This document shows positions 10,443-22,473 of a stretch of 64,000 nucleotides of DNA, in pieces. The notes beneath the pieces were generated by a model, which saw nothing but the letters and a program-made list of their open reading frames with translations, searched no databases and was not told where the DNA came from. The DNA is from Ilyonectria destructans (lineage: Eukaryota; Ascomycota; Sordariomycetes; Hypocreales; Nectriaceae). The stretch's first letter is position 1; every line of letters begins with the position of its first letter. The stretch is taken from NCBI GenBank assembly GCA_020740775.1, contig JAHEWK010000006.1, positions 1,984,001 through 2,048,000 of the forward strand, in the 5' to 3' direction. The position numbers were made by a program, and so were the translations under genes.

Positions 10443-12101
10443 TCAGAACGTCCCCTCCCCCACACTGGTCGTCGGCTTTGATAAGGTCTTGAAGCCGCTG
10501 AGCGGAGCTCCGTCGGCAGTTGTGTTTGAATTGAGAACCCTCGTCACCGGCGTGCGCATCGACGGTGTCTCTGACGTGTCTCCGATCTTCGGGTTAGGTG
10601 TTGCCGTCGTATTGGTCATCAACCCTGCACCCAACGGAGTTTTGACGCTAGGTAGAGGGAGGTAAAGAAACCTTGTGCGTGTCGTTGTCATGGTCACAGT
10701 AGACTCCCTCGTGTTGGTCGATGTTAACACTGTAGTGCTGAACTGCTGAAATTTCTCAAAGGCAGTTTGTCCTGCTGATGCCGATCCCGCCCCCGGAACC
10801 ACGTCCATGGGCGTAGGGAGGGATGCTGGAGTTGTGATCTGAGGTGAACCTTCGACCCCGACCATGGTACTCGAAGTTCGAACGCCCTGATTCACGTCTG
10901 ACAGAATCGGAGGGGTCATCGCCGAGGAGACCTGTTCTAGAGCATCTGTAGTGGCACTGGTCCCTGGTGCGCAGTTATAATCTCGACGGAGGGGGTTAAG
11001 ATCACTTACCTGGCGTGAGGCTTGGCAGTGAGTGACCCCAGCACTGGGGTCTTCTGTCTGCTCTGCCGAATCTTGGGTGGAGCTCAGAGGGTTTGACTCT
11101 CCAGGCGTTCCTTGGAGCTTTTCTTCGGTCGGTGTTGTGAAATTCTGGGTAGAGCTAGTGGGCCCGGGTTCTTCGGATGAGTTCTGGAAACCTTCCTCGG
11201 CCTGTTCTGTCGAACCCTGCGTAGAGCTGGGGAATCCCGACTCTTCGGGTAAGTCCAACGACTCTGCTTCGGTTTTCTCTATTGAATCCTGGGCAGAGCT
11301 TGTGGGCCCCAACTCTTCGGGCAAGTCCAACGACTCTTCAGTCTGTTCTGTCGAAGTCTGGGTAGAGCTGGCGGACCCCGACTCCTCGGGTAGGTCCAAT
11401 GGCGCTTCGGTCAAGTCTACGGACTCTTCATCGGTCCCTTCTGTTGAACTTTGGGTAGAGCTCGCTGACCCCGATTCTTCGGGTGAGTCCAACGACTCCT
11501 CGGGCAAGTCCAACGACTCCTCGGGCAAGTCCAACGACTCCTCGGGCAAGTCCAACGACTCTTCGGGCAAGTCTAAGGACTCTTCGTCGATCTCTTCTGT
11601 TGAGCTTTGGGCAGGGTTGACTGATCCTGACTGCCCAGGTGACCCCTGGGACTCTGTCTCGGATGTTTCTAAGAAGGCACCGCCAACCACCGTGCTTGAT
11701 GGTGCTTGGGATTCTTGGCTAGATTGCCCAGCTGGGTCGCCTTGGGACTGGCTTTCGGGTTGGTTTGTGGGTGTAGAGGTTTCGGAACCGGATGGCAGCA
11801 TCCCAGTGACTTTATCTCGAAGAACATCGATCTGATCCAAAAGGCTGTATAGCTCCATTTCAGGGACTTCAACCATGACCTCCCGTTCCTCAACCAGCCT
11901 CCTCACGAGACTCAGTGTTTGATAGAAGTGGGAGTTGCCGTCGCGGCGGTTCGTGACGTGCCTCTCCTCGAGCGTAGACTTTGCTGCATGCTCACCCAAC
12001 TGTAAGGATGGGACCCCGGACAAGAAAAGAGACCCTTCGACTCCGGGGAGGTCGAGAGGGAAGTGGACGGCGATGGTAAGAAAATGGTGGAAGCGAACCA
12101 T
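10443..12101 (-). CDS. Serine-rich tandem-repeat protein, function unknown
   Basis: A single open frame of 552 codons with a good start context (ACACAATGG). The N-terminus (MVRFHHFLTIAVHFPL) is mildly hydrophobic and could be a weak signal peptide. Residues about 30-95 form a mixed charged region with RR and KS sites. After that come about seven imperfect repeats of 24-30 residues built on SGSASSTQSSTE followed by EESLDLPE, including a run of EESLDLP heptads. The C-terminal 150 residues are Ser/Thr-rich. The composition suggests an O-glycosylated wall or secreted protein, but no domain is recognised. A consensus-like intron (11009-10964, GTAAGT to CAG, 46 nt) would shift the frame and shorten the C-terminus; the unspliced frame keeps the Ser/Thr bias, so I prefer it. 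The opposite strand is also open over part of the repeat. Confidence 0.55.
   Translation of the reverse strand: MVRFHHFLTIAVHFPLDLPGVEGSLFLSGVPSLQLGEHAAKSTLEERHVTNRRDGNSHFYQTLSLVRRLVEEREVMVEVPEMELYSLLDQIDVLRDKVTGMLPSGSETSTPTNQPESQSQGDPAGQSSQESQAPSSTVVGGAFLETSETESQGSPGQSGSVNPAQSSTEEIDEESLDLPEESLDLPEESLDLPEESLDLPEESLDSPEESGSASSTQSSTEGTDEESVDLTEAPLDLPEESGSASSTQTSTEQTEESLDLPEELGPTSSAQDSIEKTEAESLDLPEESGFPSSTQGSTEQAEEGFQNSSEEPGPTSSTQNFTTPTEEKLQGTPGESNPLSSTQDSAEQTEDPSAGVTHCQASRQVSDLNPLRRDYNCAPGTSATTDALEQVSSAMTPPILSDVNQGVRTSSTMVGVEGSPQITTPASLPTPMDVVPGAGSASAGQTAFEKFQQFSTTVLTSTNTRESTVTMTTTRTRFLYLPLPSVKTPLGAGLMTNTTATPNPKIGDTSETPSMRTPVTRVLNSNTTADGAPLSGFKTLSKPTTSVGEGTF
11479..11583. repeat. 21-nt tandem repeat, five units
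   Basis: Five consecutive 21-nt units of the form TCGGGCAAGTCCAACGACTC plus one base. The second and third are identical; the first, fourth and fifth differ by one to three substitutions. On the coding (-) strand each unit encodes one EESLDLP heptad. Near-identity at the nucleotide level points to recent slippage or unequal exchange. Confidence 0.85.
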
Positions 12102-14986
12102 TGTGTCGAGTTGGTAAAATTGGAAAAAATGGGGTTTATCCTACTCTGAACATTGTGACCCGTCTGCTCGAGAAGATATATCTCTTTCCCAAGATCTTGG
12201 GCGTCGCATGGAGCAACGCATTCCAGTCATTGTGCCGGCAACGGGCTGCATCATGGTGTCTCATCCCATTGTCAGGCAGCGCTTGCTGATTCAGGTCGCG
12301 GACGAGTACGCTCATTCCATTCCCGCATACCACGCTTGTGATAAGCATCATCCGGGTCTGTGGCAAGAGGACTTGTCGTAGGCGTGGGGAGGTGAGCCGC
12401 TGATTGAACGAGTTGGATGCAGTTAAATGGCACGCTGAGAGCGAGTTACGGTGGGCTTAAGATGCCAAGTGGTTCAGCCAAGCGTTGTGACATTGAGCCT
12501 GGCCGCGCAAAGTGATGATGCGCTTGTGTCGGAAAATCACAGGCTAGAGACGCTGGTGGAATGGATGCGACGAGGTCATGGGACGGAATTTCACATTGGG
12601 ATGGTGTTGCACAGGTTTTGTTTTGCCTAGCTGCATCCTACAGGGACGAGGAAGCCCTTGTCGATATGGCACGGGGGCTATCAGTTACGAGGCAGCGTCG
12701 TATCTACGATGGAAAATTCAGGTTGAAACCAGAGCGAGAGGAGTAGTCTAGTCCACGCCGTGGGCCGATAAATTTCAGCCAGACTCCTCTGTATCCCTAG
12801 TTGGCGTTGGCGGGGCGGAAATATAGAAATGCTGCGGGCATGCGGCGGGAGTTCCATGGGGATCGCTGGCAAAGTGCACATAAGCCTCGGTGCAGGTTGG
12901 TCACGGCGGGCGGGCACATTAGCAGCTAGGTAACAGCCAAGGTCCTGGATCGTGACGAAATATGCGCAGTCGAGACTTTTTTTGGGGTTTCTGATGAGTG
13001 GGTTGGACTACCCGGGATCATCGGGGATCGGGGTTGGCAGGGGACGCGCTGAGTGCTACCGCACGGAGTAAAAAGTAGATGCTGCTGGGGATGGATGATG
13101 CGGATGGCTTGCCCAGTCTGCCCGGTGTGCTCGGCTGGTCAGTAGTTCTTACTGGCAGCAGGAGATGGCGGCGGATCTGAGGCCATCCATGTGAGAAGAT
13201 GCGAGGGGGGCTCCTCTCGTTTCTTTTCGCCCCCTCGCCCAGCGTCAATAGCCCCGTTGCTTTGTTGCCTCCTGCATCCTGGGCGGTCGGTGTTGCGTGG
13301 GAGGAGTAGGCAGCGGCATGGCAACAAGATGGCGCCCGCGAAGGTAGAGCGGGCTGACGATGTGTACCGCCTTGGGGCAGCTTTGGTGGATCTAGACCGT
13401 CCGTCCCCCATCCACAGTGAGTGATGGATTGGATTAGGATTGGTGATGGATGGGGGGAGGGACGGATGGATGAGACATGAGACAAGAGACGATGGGCAGT
13501 GGGCAGAACTGGCTTGGCCAGGGAGGGCTTGGTTCTGCTCGATTCTCCTTGGTGGGAGATGATGACTCGCGGATGCGGGAGCTGGTGCGGTGCGGTGCTG
13601 GGCAAGTTTCCTCCAGGTTCCGTGCCGTGGTGATTGTGATTAATCAGGGACCGTCTTGGGTGGTGCGCCTCGGGTCTTGGATCTTGCACATTCATCAATC
13701 AGGTCGGTGAAGTCCGCCACCGCAAACCAGGCAGGGGCCCGCCATCTCGGTTTTCGCTCGTCATTGTCGGCTTAGAAGTCAGGCTGTCACGATGGGCGGC
13801 GTGACCGCCCTTCCGCCCTACTCGGGGAAGTGAGGGAGGGGTTTTCCGTCCGCGTCTCGGTCGCTTTCTCAGACTCTCGCGTGAGCATCCCCAGCCGCCC
13901 AGGGTGGGAGGGAGGGTCCTGTGAATCCCTCCGTTACTGCCCATGCGTCCCTGTCGTATTGTGTTTTGTGTCTTGTTGTCCTGTTGTCCCTCAAGCCTAC
14001 ACGGGAGGAACCATCCGTTGTTGGCCGAGCAGTGCCCCCGTCACTCACTGTCAGCCCCAGCTCAGCCGCGGTGGGCGACGGTGTCTGATTGACTGTGGTG
14101 ATGGAGCGGCAGAGGCAGAGGCAGGCAGAGGGTGAGATGAAGGGAGAGCGGGCGGTTCCCTCATCAAAAGGTACGTACCACTCAGCCGAAAGGGGCACGC
14201 TCAGTGGCTGGCTGGCCTGGTGGACCCTGGACCCAAAGGGTTTCCCGTTGTCGAGGCAGGCCGGGCAGGTACATGCATACAGTATGGGAGTTAGTACTAT
14301 GCAGGTGTAGACCTCCCCAGACGCACTCATAACTGCATAACCCGGCACACGCTAAGCCGTTCCGGGACACGCGCCCAGCGTCACGTCTGCGCCGCCGGTC
14401 TGGTCTGGTCTGGGGATTTTCTGAGTCCCTCTCTGCGTCGGTTGCCAGTGCCAGTGCGAGCACGTACGTACGAACAAGAACCTTTACCAACCGATTTTTG
14501 TTGTGCGCCGCCTCCAGGCCCCAAAATGAAAATCACAATGAGACCAAGGCCCCAAAACCTACAAGACACGACGCCCACCCCCGTGCTTCCACTTTTCCCT
14601 CATCATCCCCATCCCGATCCCTCCAGCGCTCCATCGCCCTGCTCCCATCACCACGACGCCGCCGTGCAAATCCGCCATGACCATCGCCAACGCCAACTAC
14701 TAACAAATCTCCCGCTCCGCTCCACGCAAGCCCCCCAAGCCCACCACCCCTGACCACACCGGATCACCAGCCTTAGGCCCTTTGCCGCCTCTCCCGTCAC
14801 CAGCTCATCCCCAAAAACTCCCGCAGACCGCTGACCCGCGTCCGCCTCTTCCTCCTTCATCATCACCATCGCCTCCCATCATCACCACCTCACCACCAAC
14901 CCTCCTCGCCGCCTCACCACACTGCCGTAATCAACCCCCGAATCCCTTCGCCTCTGTCGCTGCCGCTGCACCCTACCACCAGCGCC
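12102..14986. other. Divergent intergenic region, no gene seen
   Basis: A 2.9-kb interval between the start codons of the serine-rich gene (-) and IES4 (+). Frames here are short and compositionally random. The last 500 bp before IES4 are strongly C/T/A-rich (CCATCACC-like runs, about 14530-14980), as in a fungal promoter and leader. Confidence 0.45.
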
Positions 14987-15926
14987 ATGGCTCCTCCAGC
15001 CAAGTCCACCGACGGCCGTCGCAAGTCTGGCAGCAAGTCTGGCCTGCTCGTCACTCTCAACGTCTCGCCTGCCAAGTTACGCGAGATTTTCGGCCCTGAG
15101 CCCCAACCCGTCAAGGAAGAGTCCCCCGAAAAGGACATCAAGGAGAACACCAACTCGCCCGTCCCCGACGCCCCGGCCGCGCAGCCAGTTACTAGTGGCT
15201 CCAACGGCGATAATGCGTCCGACTCCAACGCCGCAACTCCGGCCGCCGAAGGTACCAACGGCGAAGGCACTCCTGCGCCGTCTGCCATGGGTCCTCCCAC
15301 AGATGGCCCCAAGAAGAAGGGCGTCAAGCGATCGGCTCCCAATGGCAACGGCACGATCGATGGTGTCCCCAAGCCTCGAGGAAAGCCCGGCCCCAAGAAG
15401 AAGCCGCGACTGTAAGTCATCCATCCCTCAACCCCTCGAGAATTTTCCCACCCTGCACGCTTCTTCCTGCCACTCTACTATGATGCAGTCCAGTTCAATC
15501 ATGCTGACAATTATATCCAGGGAGGACGGCACGATCGATCACGCCAGCGCCGCCAACCGAGGAGGTGCTGGTCACAAGCTTGGTCCCAAGGCAAACCAGG
15601 GTGCTATCAACGCCGGCCTGCGCGCACTCGACCGCTCCGGCAAGCCCTGTCGCAAATGGGCCAAGGGCGGCTTCACTCTCAAGAGCTTTACTGGCGTCGT
15701 CTGGGAGATTCCACGCTGGACAGCGCCTCAGAAGAACGGCGTTGAGTCTGGCACCGAGGACTCGACGGTTCCTTCCGCCGACAGCAGCAGCAAGGAGAAC
15801 AAGGAGAATGGACAAGAGGGAAACAGCGCCAGCAACAGCAACGTCGCCGGTGACGTTGAGATGCAGAGCGCCCCCAGCATCAACGATTCCTCGCCTGCGC
15901 CAATGGCCATCGCTGCGGCTTCATAA
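14987..15926 (+). CDS. INO80 chromatin-remodelling complex subunit Ies4
   Basis: Exon 1 (14987-15411) and exon 2 (15521-15926) are joined across a 109-nt intron (donor GTAAGT, branch-like CTGAC, acceptor TCCAG), giving 276 residues. An N-terminal motif GLLVTLNVSPAKLREIFG (about 19-36) is followed by an acidic, Ser/Asn-rich linker and a basic nuclear segment RGKPGPKKKPRL (about 130-142). A conserved block follows (about 162-208): LGPKANQGAINAGLRALDRS, CRKWAKGGFTLKSF and VVWEIPRW. This arrangement matches fungal Ies4, a small subunit of the nuclear INO80 nucleosome remodeller and, in yeast, a checkpoint-kinase target. The basic GRP-like segment may bind DNA. The C-terminal 60 residues are low complexity. 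Confidence 0.78.
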
Positions 15927-18372
15927 TGATGAGCCTTCAACTCGGCTTCTTGACGTCCTCATCTAAGTAGGACTGTCCTATTGTATAAGGCCCATGACGG
16001 TGTTTCAGGATGACACAGAGTTGGCGCTCGACCCTCTAAAAGGACGAGGCCATTTCTCTCTAGACTCTAGTGCAGAGAGAGGGCGTCTGGTTTGGCAATT
16101 TTGATTTTTCCAGATTGCGACGTTGATGTCGCAGGCGTTTTAAGGAACAACAGGCAAGGTACACTGTCAAAAAGGATGGCACATAAGGGAGTATCGGGTT
16201 CATTGGGAGCGGTCATACTTTGTACAATTATTATTATTAGGATGATTCCAGGCTAGACGGATCTGGGAGACTTGAAAATGGATTGAGTCTTAAACATGAA
16301 TGAAGCTCTCGAATTAATCGTGTGAGATGAGGCATGTGCTGTACGGTGGCGAGGTTGGGTTGTCCCAGCGCAGACAGTGATTGTCGCAGAGTGCCGAGGG
16401 CATGGTGGCATCCGCGGTTCTCGAGTCGCGGCCAGCATCCGAGCCACACCGACGGTTGTGGTGAAAAATTCCCGCTCTGAAGAATCCCGAAACAAGTGGT
16501 AGCCATACCAACTCAGGAACCCGACCATGTCACTTCAACTCTCCCTCGCGCCGTCCCCTGGTTGGCGCAGGCCGGGTTAGGCACGAGCAGATGCAACCTG
16601 CTCGTCCACGCAGCACCGCGGGATTTGCTTGAGAATGGGGACATTCTGGATCGATCAGCTGGGCTGGCGGCGCGCGGGTTGGGATGCCCAATGGCCGCAT
16701 TTGTGGATACTTGGATCATGAGGAGTCGTGGTCTCGATGTCGCTGGGAGGTGGTCTGTGGTTGGGGCCGCGCTTAGTCATCCGACCCTGAGGCGACCGCG
16801 CTGGGCTTCCGGCCAAGCTTAGACGGGATGGGTGGCTCGTGACTTCATGGTGACAGAACGGGCGGAAGTACTCCCAGCCCAAGAGGTACTCTTGCATCAA
16901 GCCAATCCTGCAGGCAGCTCACGTAGGAGGTGCGGGAACGGGTATTTGGCTCGGAGCGAGCAGCTGGTGGCTGGACGGAGGGGAAGGGAAACAGGCCAAC
17001 GAAGTGCTAAATCATGGCCTCAACATCAAGTCGTCATGCGTCGTCCGTCCACTCAAGCATCTCATCATGTTCGGCAAGCCGGCGCCAAAGGCCAGTGCAC
17101 AACGAGGGGTGTTGAAGAAACTGGCCTGATCAGCGGGCATCGTGTACATCATCTCGAGCCCAATCCAGCGGCAGGGCGTGTTGGCTCTTGATATCACGCC
17201 TCTTACATGGATGGTAACCCACTCGGCGATAGTAGCCGTCCTATGTAGGCACATCCGGACGGTGTCAACGGAGGGAGCGGAGGGGACGGAGAGAGTACAT
17301 ATGGCACATGGCGGGAGAATTCGCAGGCAGAGGCCATCCGGTAGCGTACCTACCTTAGCTAGGCACCTCCCAATGTAATGGTACGCAGTCTATTCCGGCA
17401 ATGTGACACCTAAGACGGACCTCTACGCAGTCCCTCCAACATGTTGGTCGGTATCTAGCGGGGAAAGGCTACCTACCTAGGCAGGGACTCTTCGAGTTAG
17501 TGAGCACCTATTACACTGCGTACAGTAGCGGGTCTCAGCACCTGGGCCAGCGATGGTAGTCGCAGCGAACAGCAAGCCGTAGGCTTGGTTTGGGAGTGAA
17601 TTGTCCTCGTGATGCCCAGGATAGCAGTGGACGGCTCCAGTCGCTCTTCTCAGCGGGGTGATTCTCCCCCGATTGCGCTGCACCGCTGCCTGCTACAGCA
17701 CTAGCCCGGACTTTGGGGCCGCTGGAAAGTCACCAACGGCACTGAATCAATCGCTAATCGCCCCTCTCTCTAGTGGATGTCCCTCTGGCGGATGTCCCCC
17801 GGAGACACCCGTCGTCGTCAGAGGAGCGAGAGGCATTTGCAAGCGTCATATTCTCTTCCATCGTCGCCTTCGCCTTCTTCTCACATTCGTTAGTTTTAGT
17901 CACTCTATTTCATATCTCACTATTCCGGCGAAGCGTTCGTCATCCTTCAGCGATAAGTTGAGTGGTGCTTGGATGAATGCGCAGCGAAAGCGGGTCACCG
18001 TCTGTGTAGTGACGGCACCTTAACGGAACCGCCTCCACCCCATCCGCCCTCCGTTCTCCGCCCTCCGCTCTGCTCTGCCAACCGCCAACCGCCAACCACT
18101 CGTTGATTAACGCCATCTCTTGGATTCGTCTCCCTCCTCGACACTCACGCTCTCCTCTCTCCGCTCCTCGACCGTTTTGCTGCCTGCTCCCTCGTCATCG
18201 CCCGAGCTGGTCCTCGCCGAATAAGCACCTCGACCCCGGTGGTGCCCGCCGCAACTGAAGGCTCCTGGACAAGAAGCACATACTTGGGAGCTCCCTCCCC
18301 AGAGCAGCTTCGCCAGCCTGTGCGTCTTGTTGCAGGCAAGCACCATCTATACCCTCACCCACGCCCTCGACT
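15927..18372. other. Intergenic, promoter side of GID1
   Basis: A 2.4-kb gap between IES4 and GID1, both on the + strand. Two TACCTACC-type runs occur near 17347 and 17470. The final 350 bp (about 18020-18372) are C/T-rich, as in a leader. No reading frame is convincing. Confidence 0.45.
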
Positions 18373-20728
18373 ATGTCTGGGCCCTACCAACACGGCTCCT
18401 CGGGTTTCCAAGAACCCTCGTCGCCCCCAACCCCGTCCGCTCGCACCACCGGCCGCTATCCCTCCCCATACAGCTCCGTCGCCTCCGCCGGGGCAGCTGC
18501 CAACTTCTACTCGCATCCGTCTCGCACGTCGGTCCTCAACTCGGCCGGCGACCTAGCCCTAGGGGGCTCGACAGGACTAGGAGGCCTGGGACTCATTAAC
18601 AACGTCAACATGGAGGGTGCTGAGCTTGGGGCCGAGGCCCGGGCGTGGAGGGGTGGTTTACCGTCCTTTTCGCGGGCCTTCAACATGTTGATGGCTGCCG
18701 AGGCCACCGATGGCTCTGCGCAGAATGATGAGGAGATATTCTTCATTCCCTCGTACCTAGCAGGCTCGACATACGTCCAGAAGCTCGAGGAGGCATACAG
18801 GTCCAAGCTCCAGGCGCGCGAATCGACCCGAACATCGGCCAGCGGGCTCTCTCCAAATCTGACCACTTTCAACCCCAATCAACACCCTCTCCCTCCGGGC
18901 TCTCATCGAGGCATGTCGCACACTGTCATCGAGCGGCCTCCAGTTTTCGAAGAGGATGAGTCCTTGGCCCCTCTGCCCTCGAAATGGAACAAGGATGACC
19001 AATGGGGCGGCATCGAGATCCAACCCGATGGCATGAGCATCAAGTATGTCGGGCCCAAGAACCAGCACGACCGCGACCACGAGGCATGCGCCGTCCGCGC
19101 CGACCATTACATGCCCGCTCAGTGTGGAGTGTATTACTATGAAGTGCAGATACTATCTGCCAAGCGAGACGAGTATGTCGAATCAGGCGATGCCATCGCT
19201 GAGCACCCATGGCATGATGAGGACTTTGATGCTGACGAACAAACAGTGCGACCATAGGTATCGGCTTTTCGACAAAGACGGCGACTCTATCACGACCCAT
19301 AGGCTGGGAACCAGAGGCGTGGGGTTATCATGGTGACGACGGGCGATGTTTCACGGGCCAGAATATTGGACGCCACTATGGTCCGCGCTATAACACGGGC
19401 GACGTGATCGGATGCGGCGTCAACTTCCGGGATAACACTGCCTTCTTCACCAAGAATGGAGTCAAGATTGGTGGGTCTATTCATGGGTCCATCCATGCTC
19501 TGCCTGCAGATATGCTGACATCTCACCTAGGAACCGCCTTTCATGATGTCATCCGGGGCAAGTTGCATCCAGCCATCAGCTTGAAAAAGCCTGGGGAATA
19601 CATTCGAGCCAATTTTGGACAAAGCCCATTTGTGTACAACATTGATGACTTGATGCGGGTACGTGTTGCGGAGCTCACTCAACCTCAAGGTGGTCTCACT
19701 AACCCCTCATTTAGGAAGAGCGTGAGAAGGTTCAAAAGGATATCGAGGCCACAGAAACGTCAACGCTGGTGCCAGGAATGAATGAGACAGATCTCATCCA
19801 GGCTCTCGTCCTTCAATTCCTCCAACATGACGGCTACGTAGAGACAGCGCGGGCCTTTGCACAGGATATGAAGGTCCAAAAGGAGGCTCTGAATATCGAC
19901 CCCAACGTCAAAGTCGACGGCCTCAATATTAGGGACGATGAGGATGCCAACAATCGACAACGTGAGTTTTCTTTTACTTCCTCGTTATGTGCGATTTCCT
20001 TTTATAACACGATACAGGTATACGAAAAGCTATCCTAGAAGGCGATATCGATCGAGCTCTCAAGTATACAAATGCATACTACCCTCATGTTCTACAGGAC
20101 AATGAGCATGTCGACTTCAGGTTACGGTGTCGGAGATTTATTGAGATGGTGCGAAAAGCAGCACAACTCAACATGCTCAACGATTCGAAGAAAAGCAACG
20201 GGCATGCCACTGAGGCGCCCCACGACATGGATCTGGACATGAATGGTAGCGAAAGTACTGTCTGGGCCACCCTGGACGCCGATGCTGTTGAGAACTCGGC
20301 CGAGCTAGTTGAACTAGAGCGTAGCATGCTCGAGTACGGTCAGTCGCTGCAGGCCAAGTATGCAAATGACCCACGGAAAGAGGTCGCCAAGGCGCTCAAC
20401 GAAATCTGGGCCCTGGTGGCGTACCGAAATCCTCTGAAGGAGCCGCAAGTTAGCCACCTGCTGGATAGAAAGGGACGAGTTGCCGTGGCGGAGGAGCTTA
20501 ACTCGGCCATCCTTTGTAAGTTTTCCACGATACACCAACCTCATGTGTTATTGGTGGCATTCTAACGCCTGACCAGTGTCTCTCGGCAAATCCTCTCGCG
20601 CGTCCTTAGAGAAGCTGTACGCCCAGACCAGCGTTCTGCTCGAGGACCTTCGCCAGGACGGCGGCGAGGGTGCCTTTGTGTCTGTCGACGACGCCATGGA
20701 AGATATTCCCCGGTCGACACAAATCTAG
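18373..20728 (+). CDS. GID/CTLH E3 ligase subunit Gid1/Vid30 (RanBPM-like)
   Basis: Six exons (18373-19172, 19247-19470, 19531-19658, 19715-19961, 20018-20515, 20577-20728), separated by introns of 56-74 nt with GT-AG ends, give 682 residues. After a Ser/Pro-rich N-terminus there is a SPRY domain (about 235-385: CGVYYYEVQIL, TIGIGFSTK, GWEPEAWGYHGDDGR, NTAFFTKNG). A LisH motif follows (406-436: MNETDLIQALVLQFLQHDGY), then a CTLH motif (about 467-515: AILEGDIDRALKYTNAYYP) and a CRA domain towards the end. This is the RanBP9/10-Vid30 order. The protein scaffolds the GID/CTLH ubiquitin ligase, which in yeast degrades gluconeogenic enzymes. Every splice join restores a family-conserved stretch, so the model is strong. 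Confidence 0.92.
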
Positions 20729-21455
20729 CGCCCTCGTGAATTAGGGTATTGCTTGGGCTTGCTCAATCTTCGGTGTTTTGTGTCGCATATGATGAATTCG
20801 GTTCATACCTCGGCGTTTGGCAGGTTGTTGATCTAAGGGGGCGCTTTTCCCCTTTCACTCTCGAATTACCCCCTCTGCTGCATCTTGGTGGTTTAGGTCT
20901 CGGTGTGATAGGCGTTGACAGCCGCGGTTGCTCCTCTTTCCATCCATCACTACTCTCCTCCTTTGTTCCTGCGTTTTTTATCTTGCCCCCTCTTTCCATC
21001 ACACCGTGTTTTTTAGTTTTCCTGGGCAACTTGTATGTGAAGGCCTACTAGGTCGTGCAGTAAGCGAGGGGCTTTATAGATGTGGTTAAAGGGCCCGGGT
21101 GGGTTTCGCAAGATGGTCAGAGCAACGCACCCCCTGGAGATGAAGATAGGAAAGAATATCATGTAGGCCCAGCACATAGAACAGAGTCAGATATCGAGGT
21201 CGAGAAATAATCATTTCGAAGCGACCATTCGCTGATCCAATTCAAAAGCGCCGTGATGCTCTTTGGTAGCTCATGACCCACCATTTACTCCTCCCAGGAG
21301 TCGATTTGCTCCCGTCTATGTTGGTGTTCCGTCAACTGTTTCCTGGTTGATGTGTGTTACAATATGTTTTTGTTATACATGCACCCCGCCTGTACCTCTT
21401 TTGTCCCCCAAGCCCAGCTCCCCATACATCTTCTATATCGATACATTTCCCCCTT
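20729..21455. other. Convergent 3' flanks of GID1 and SAM37
   Basis: A 727-bp tail-to-tail interval. It is pyrimidine-rich in places and no gene is seen. Confidence 0.45.
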
Positions 21456-22473
21456 TTACTGTGCCTTCTCGCCCCAACACCGCTCATATAACCTGTTACG
21501 ATGTCTCCTCAAATTGTGCAACCCGTCAAGACACCCGGCCAACGCGGTATCGCGCCAGGCCAGCGCATCATCGAGCATGAGGTAGGTGTATGCAAACACA
21601 TCGGCGTCGAACAGTCCCGGCCCGGAGGCGCCAAAGAACCAGTCATCGTCGGCGAGGATGGCGGAGAGCGAGCGCAGGGCGGCGGCGGCGTCGGCGTAGA
21701 GTTGTGGTGGGGAGATGTGCGCGGATCGGGTGGTCTTGAGGATCTCGGAGGTGGCGGCGGCGTGGAGGGTGTGGTGTAGGGACGCTCGCAGGAGGGCCGA
21801 GGACGGGAGGTAGAGGCTCGTGAGTAGGGGGGCGTTGGCAGGGATGAGGTAGAGGGCATGGAGCTATGAGTATGTTAGAATTTTGCCCTTACACAACTCA
21901 ATTGCGTTAGGAGGAGGCAATTGGAGGTTAACGTACCCAGGCTGGACGGATATTCTGTGTTAGGAGGGCTTGGTAGGCTTCGAGGCGTGGGGAGGTGACG
22001 TCGGGGAGCTCGCGGGCCGTATGCTCAAGAGCATATTTGTAGATCTTTTCGCCGGTCAGGGGCACAGGAGGCCTCGGGGATGACGACGAAGGCGGGAGCA
22101 AGAATGGCAGTGCGCCAGAGGGAGAGGCATGGTTGTTCGAAGGCACAATGTCTACATCGACTCCCGCAATCCTCAAGAGAGTCTGTATTCGTAGGCAACA
22201 TCAGCACTCGGGGCCAACTGGAAGTGGGTGGAGACCACACACCTGCCACTTGAGACACGAAGGATTGAAACTCGGGAGGCCATGAGGTGCATCATCGTCG
22301 GCGATGAAGACATAGAGGGCCGGTCGAGCGCGGGTTGCGGCTGGGGAGCGGACGGGGAGGGCTTCGGGGCCGTAGACACGGAGGGGGAAGATGTCGAAAA
22401 GGCCACGGACAGGGGCCGGGACGGCGAACCAGCCGGGGCGCGAAGCGGCAGGAGGGGTAGCGGCGGCGGCCAT
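21456..22473 (-). CDS. Mitochondrial SAM complex subunit Sam37 (metaxin/Tom37)
   Basis: Three exons (22473-22243, 22182-21937, 21863-21456) with introns of 60 and 73 nt, all phase 0, give 294 residues. The N-terminal GST-like half includes LPSFNPSCLKWQTLLRIAGV, the usual metaxin/Tom37 signature. It is followed by LTGEKIYKYALEHTARELPD and the C-terminal helical half: SPRLEAYQALLTQNIRPAW, DDDWFFGASGPGLFDADVFA, then LRRHRNRLYERCW. Sam37 lies on the cytosolic face of the mitochondrial outer membrane and helps release beta-barrel proteins from Sam50. At 294 residues it is shorter than many fungal homologues and no C-terminal membrane anchor is visible. An upstream extension in the same frame exists, but ATG 22473 begins the plausible protein. 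Confidence 0.85.

Noticed and set aside
11032..11835. A 267-codon + strand frame across the serine-rich repeat
   Set aside because: The - strand frame is twice as long, has a good ATG context and continues outside the repeat on both sides; the + frame depends on the repeat. Strand-specific transcripts would settle it.
13018..13698. A 226-codon - frame rich in His/Pro/Ser
   Set aside because: Proline/serine-rich shadow of a GC-skewed promoter region without motifs or good start context.
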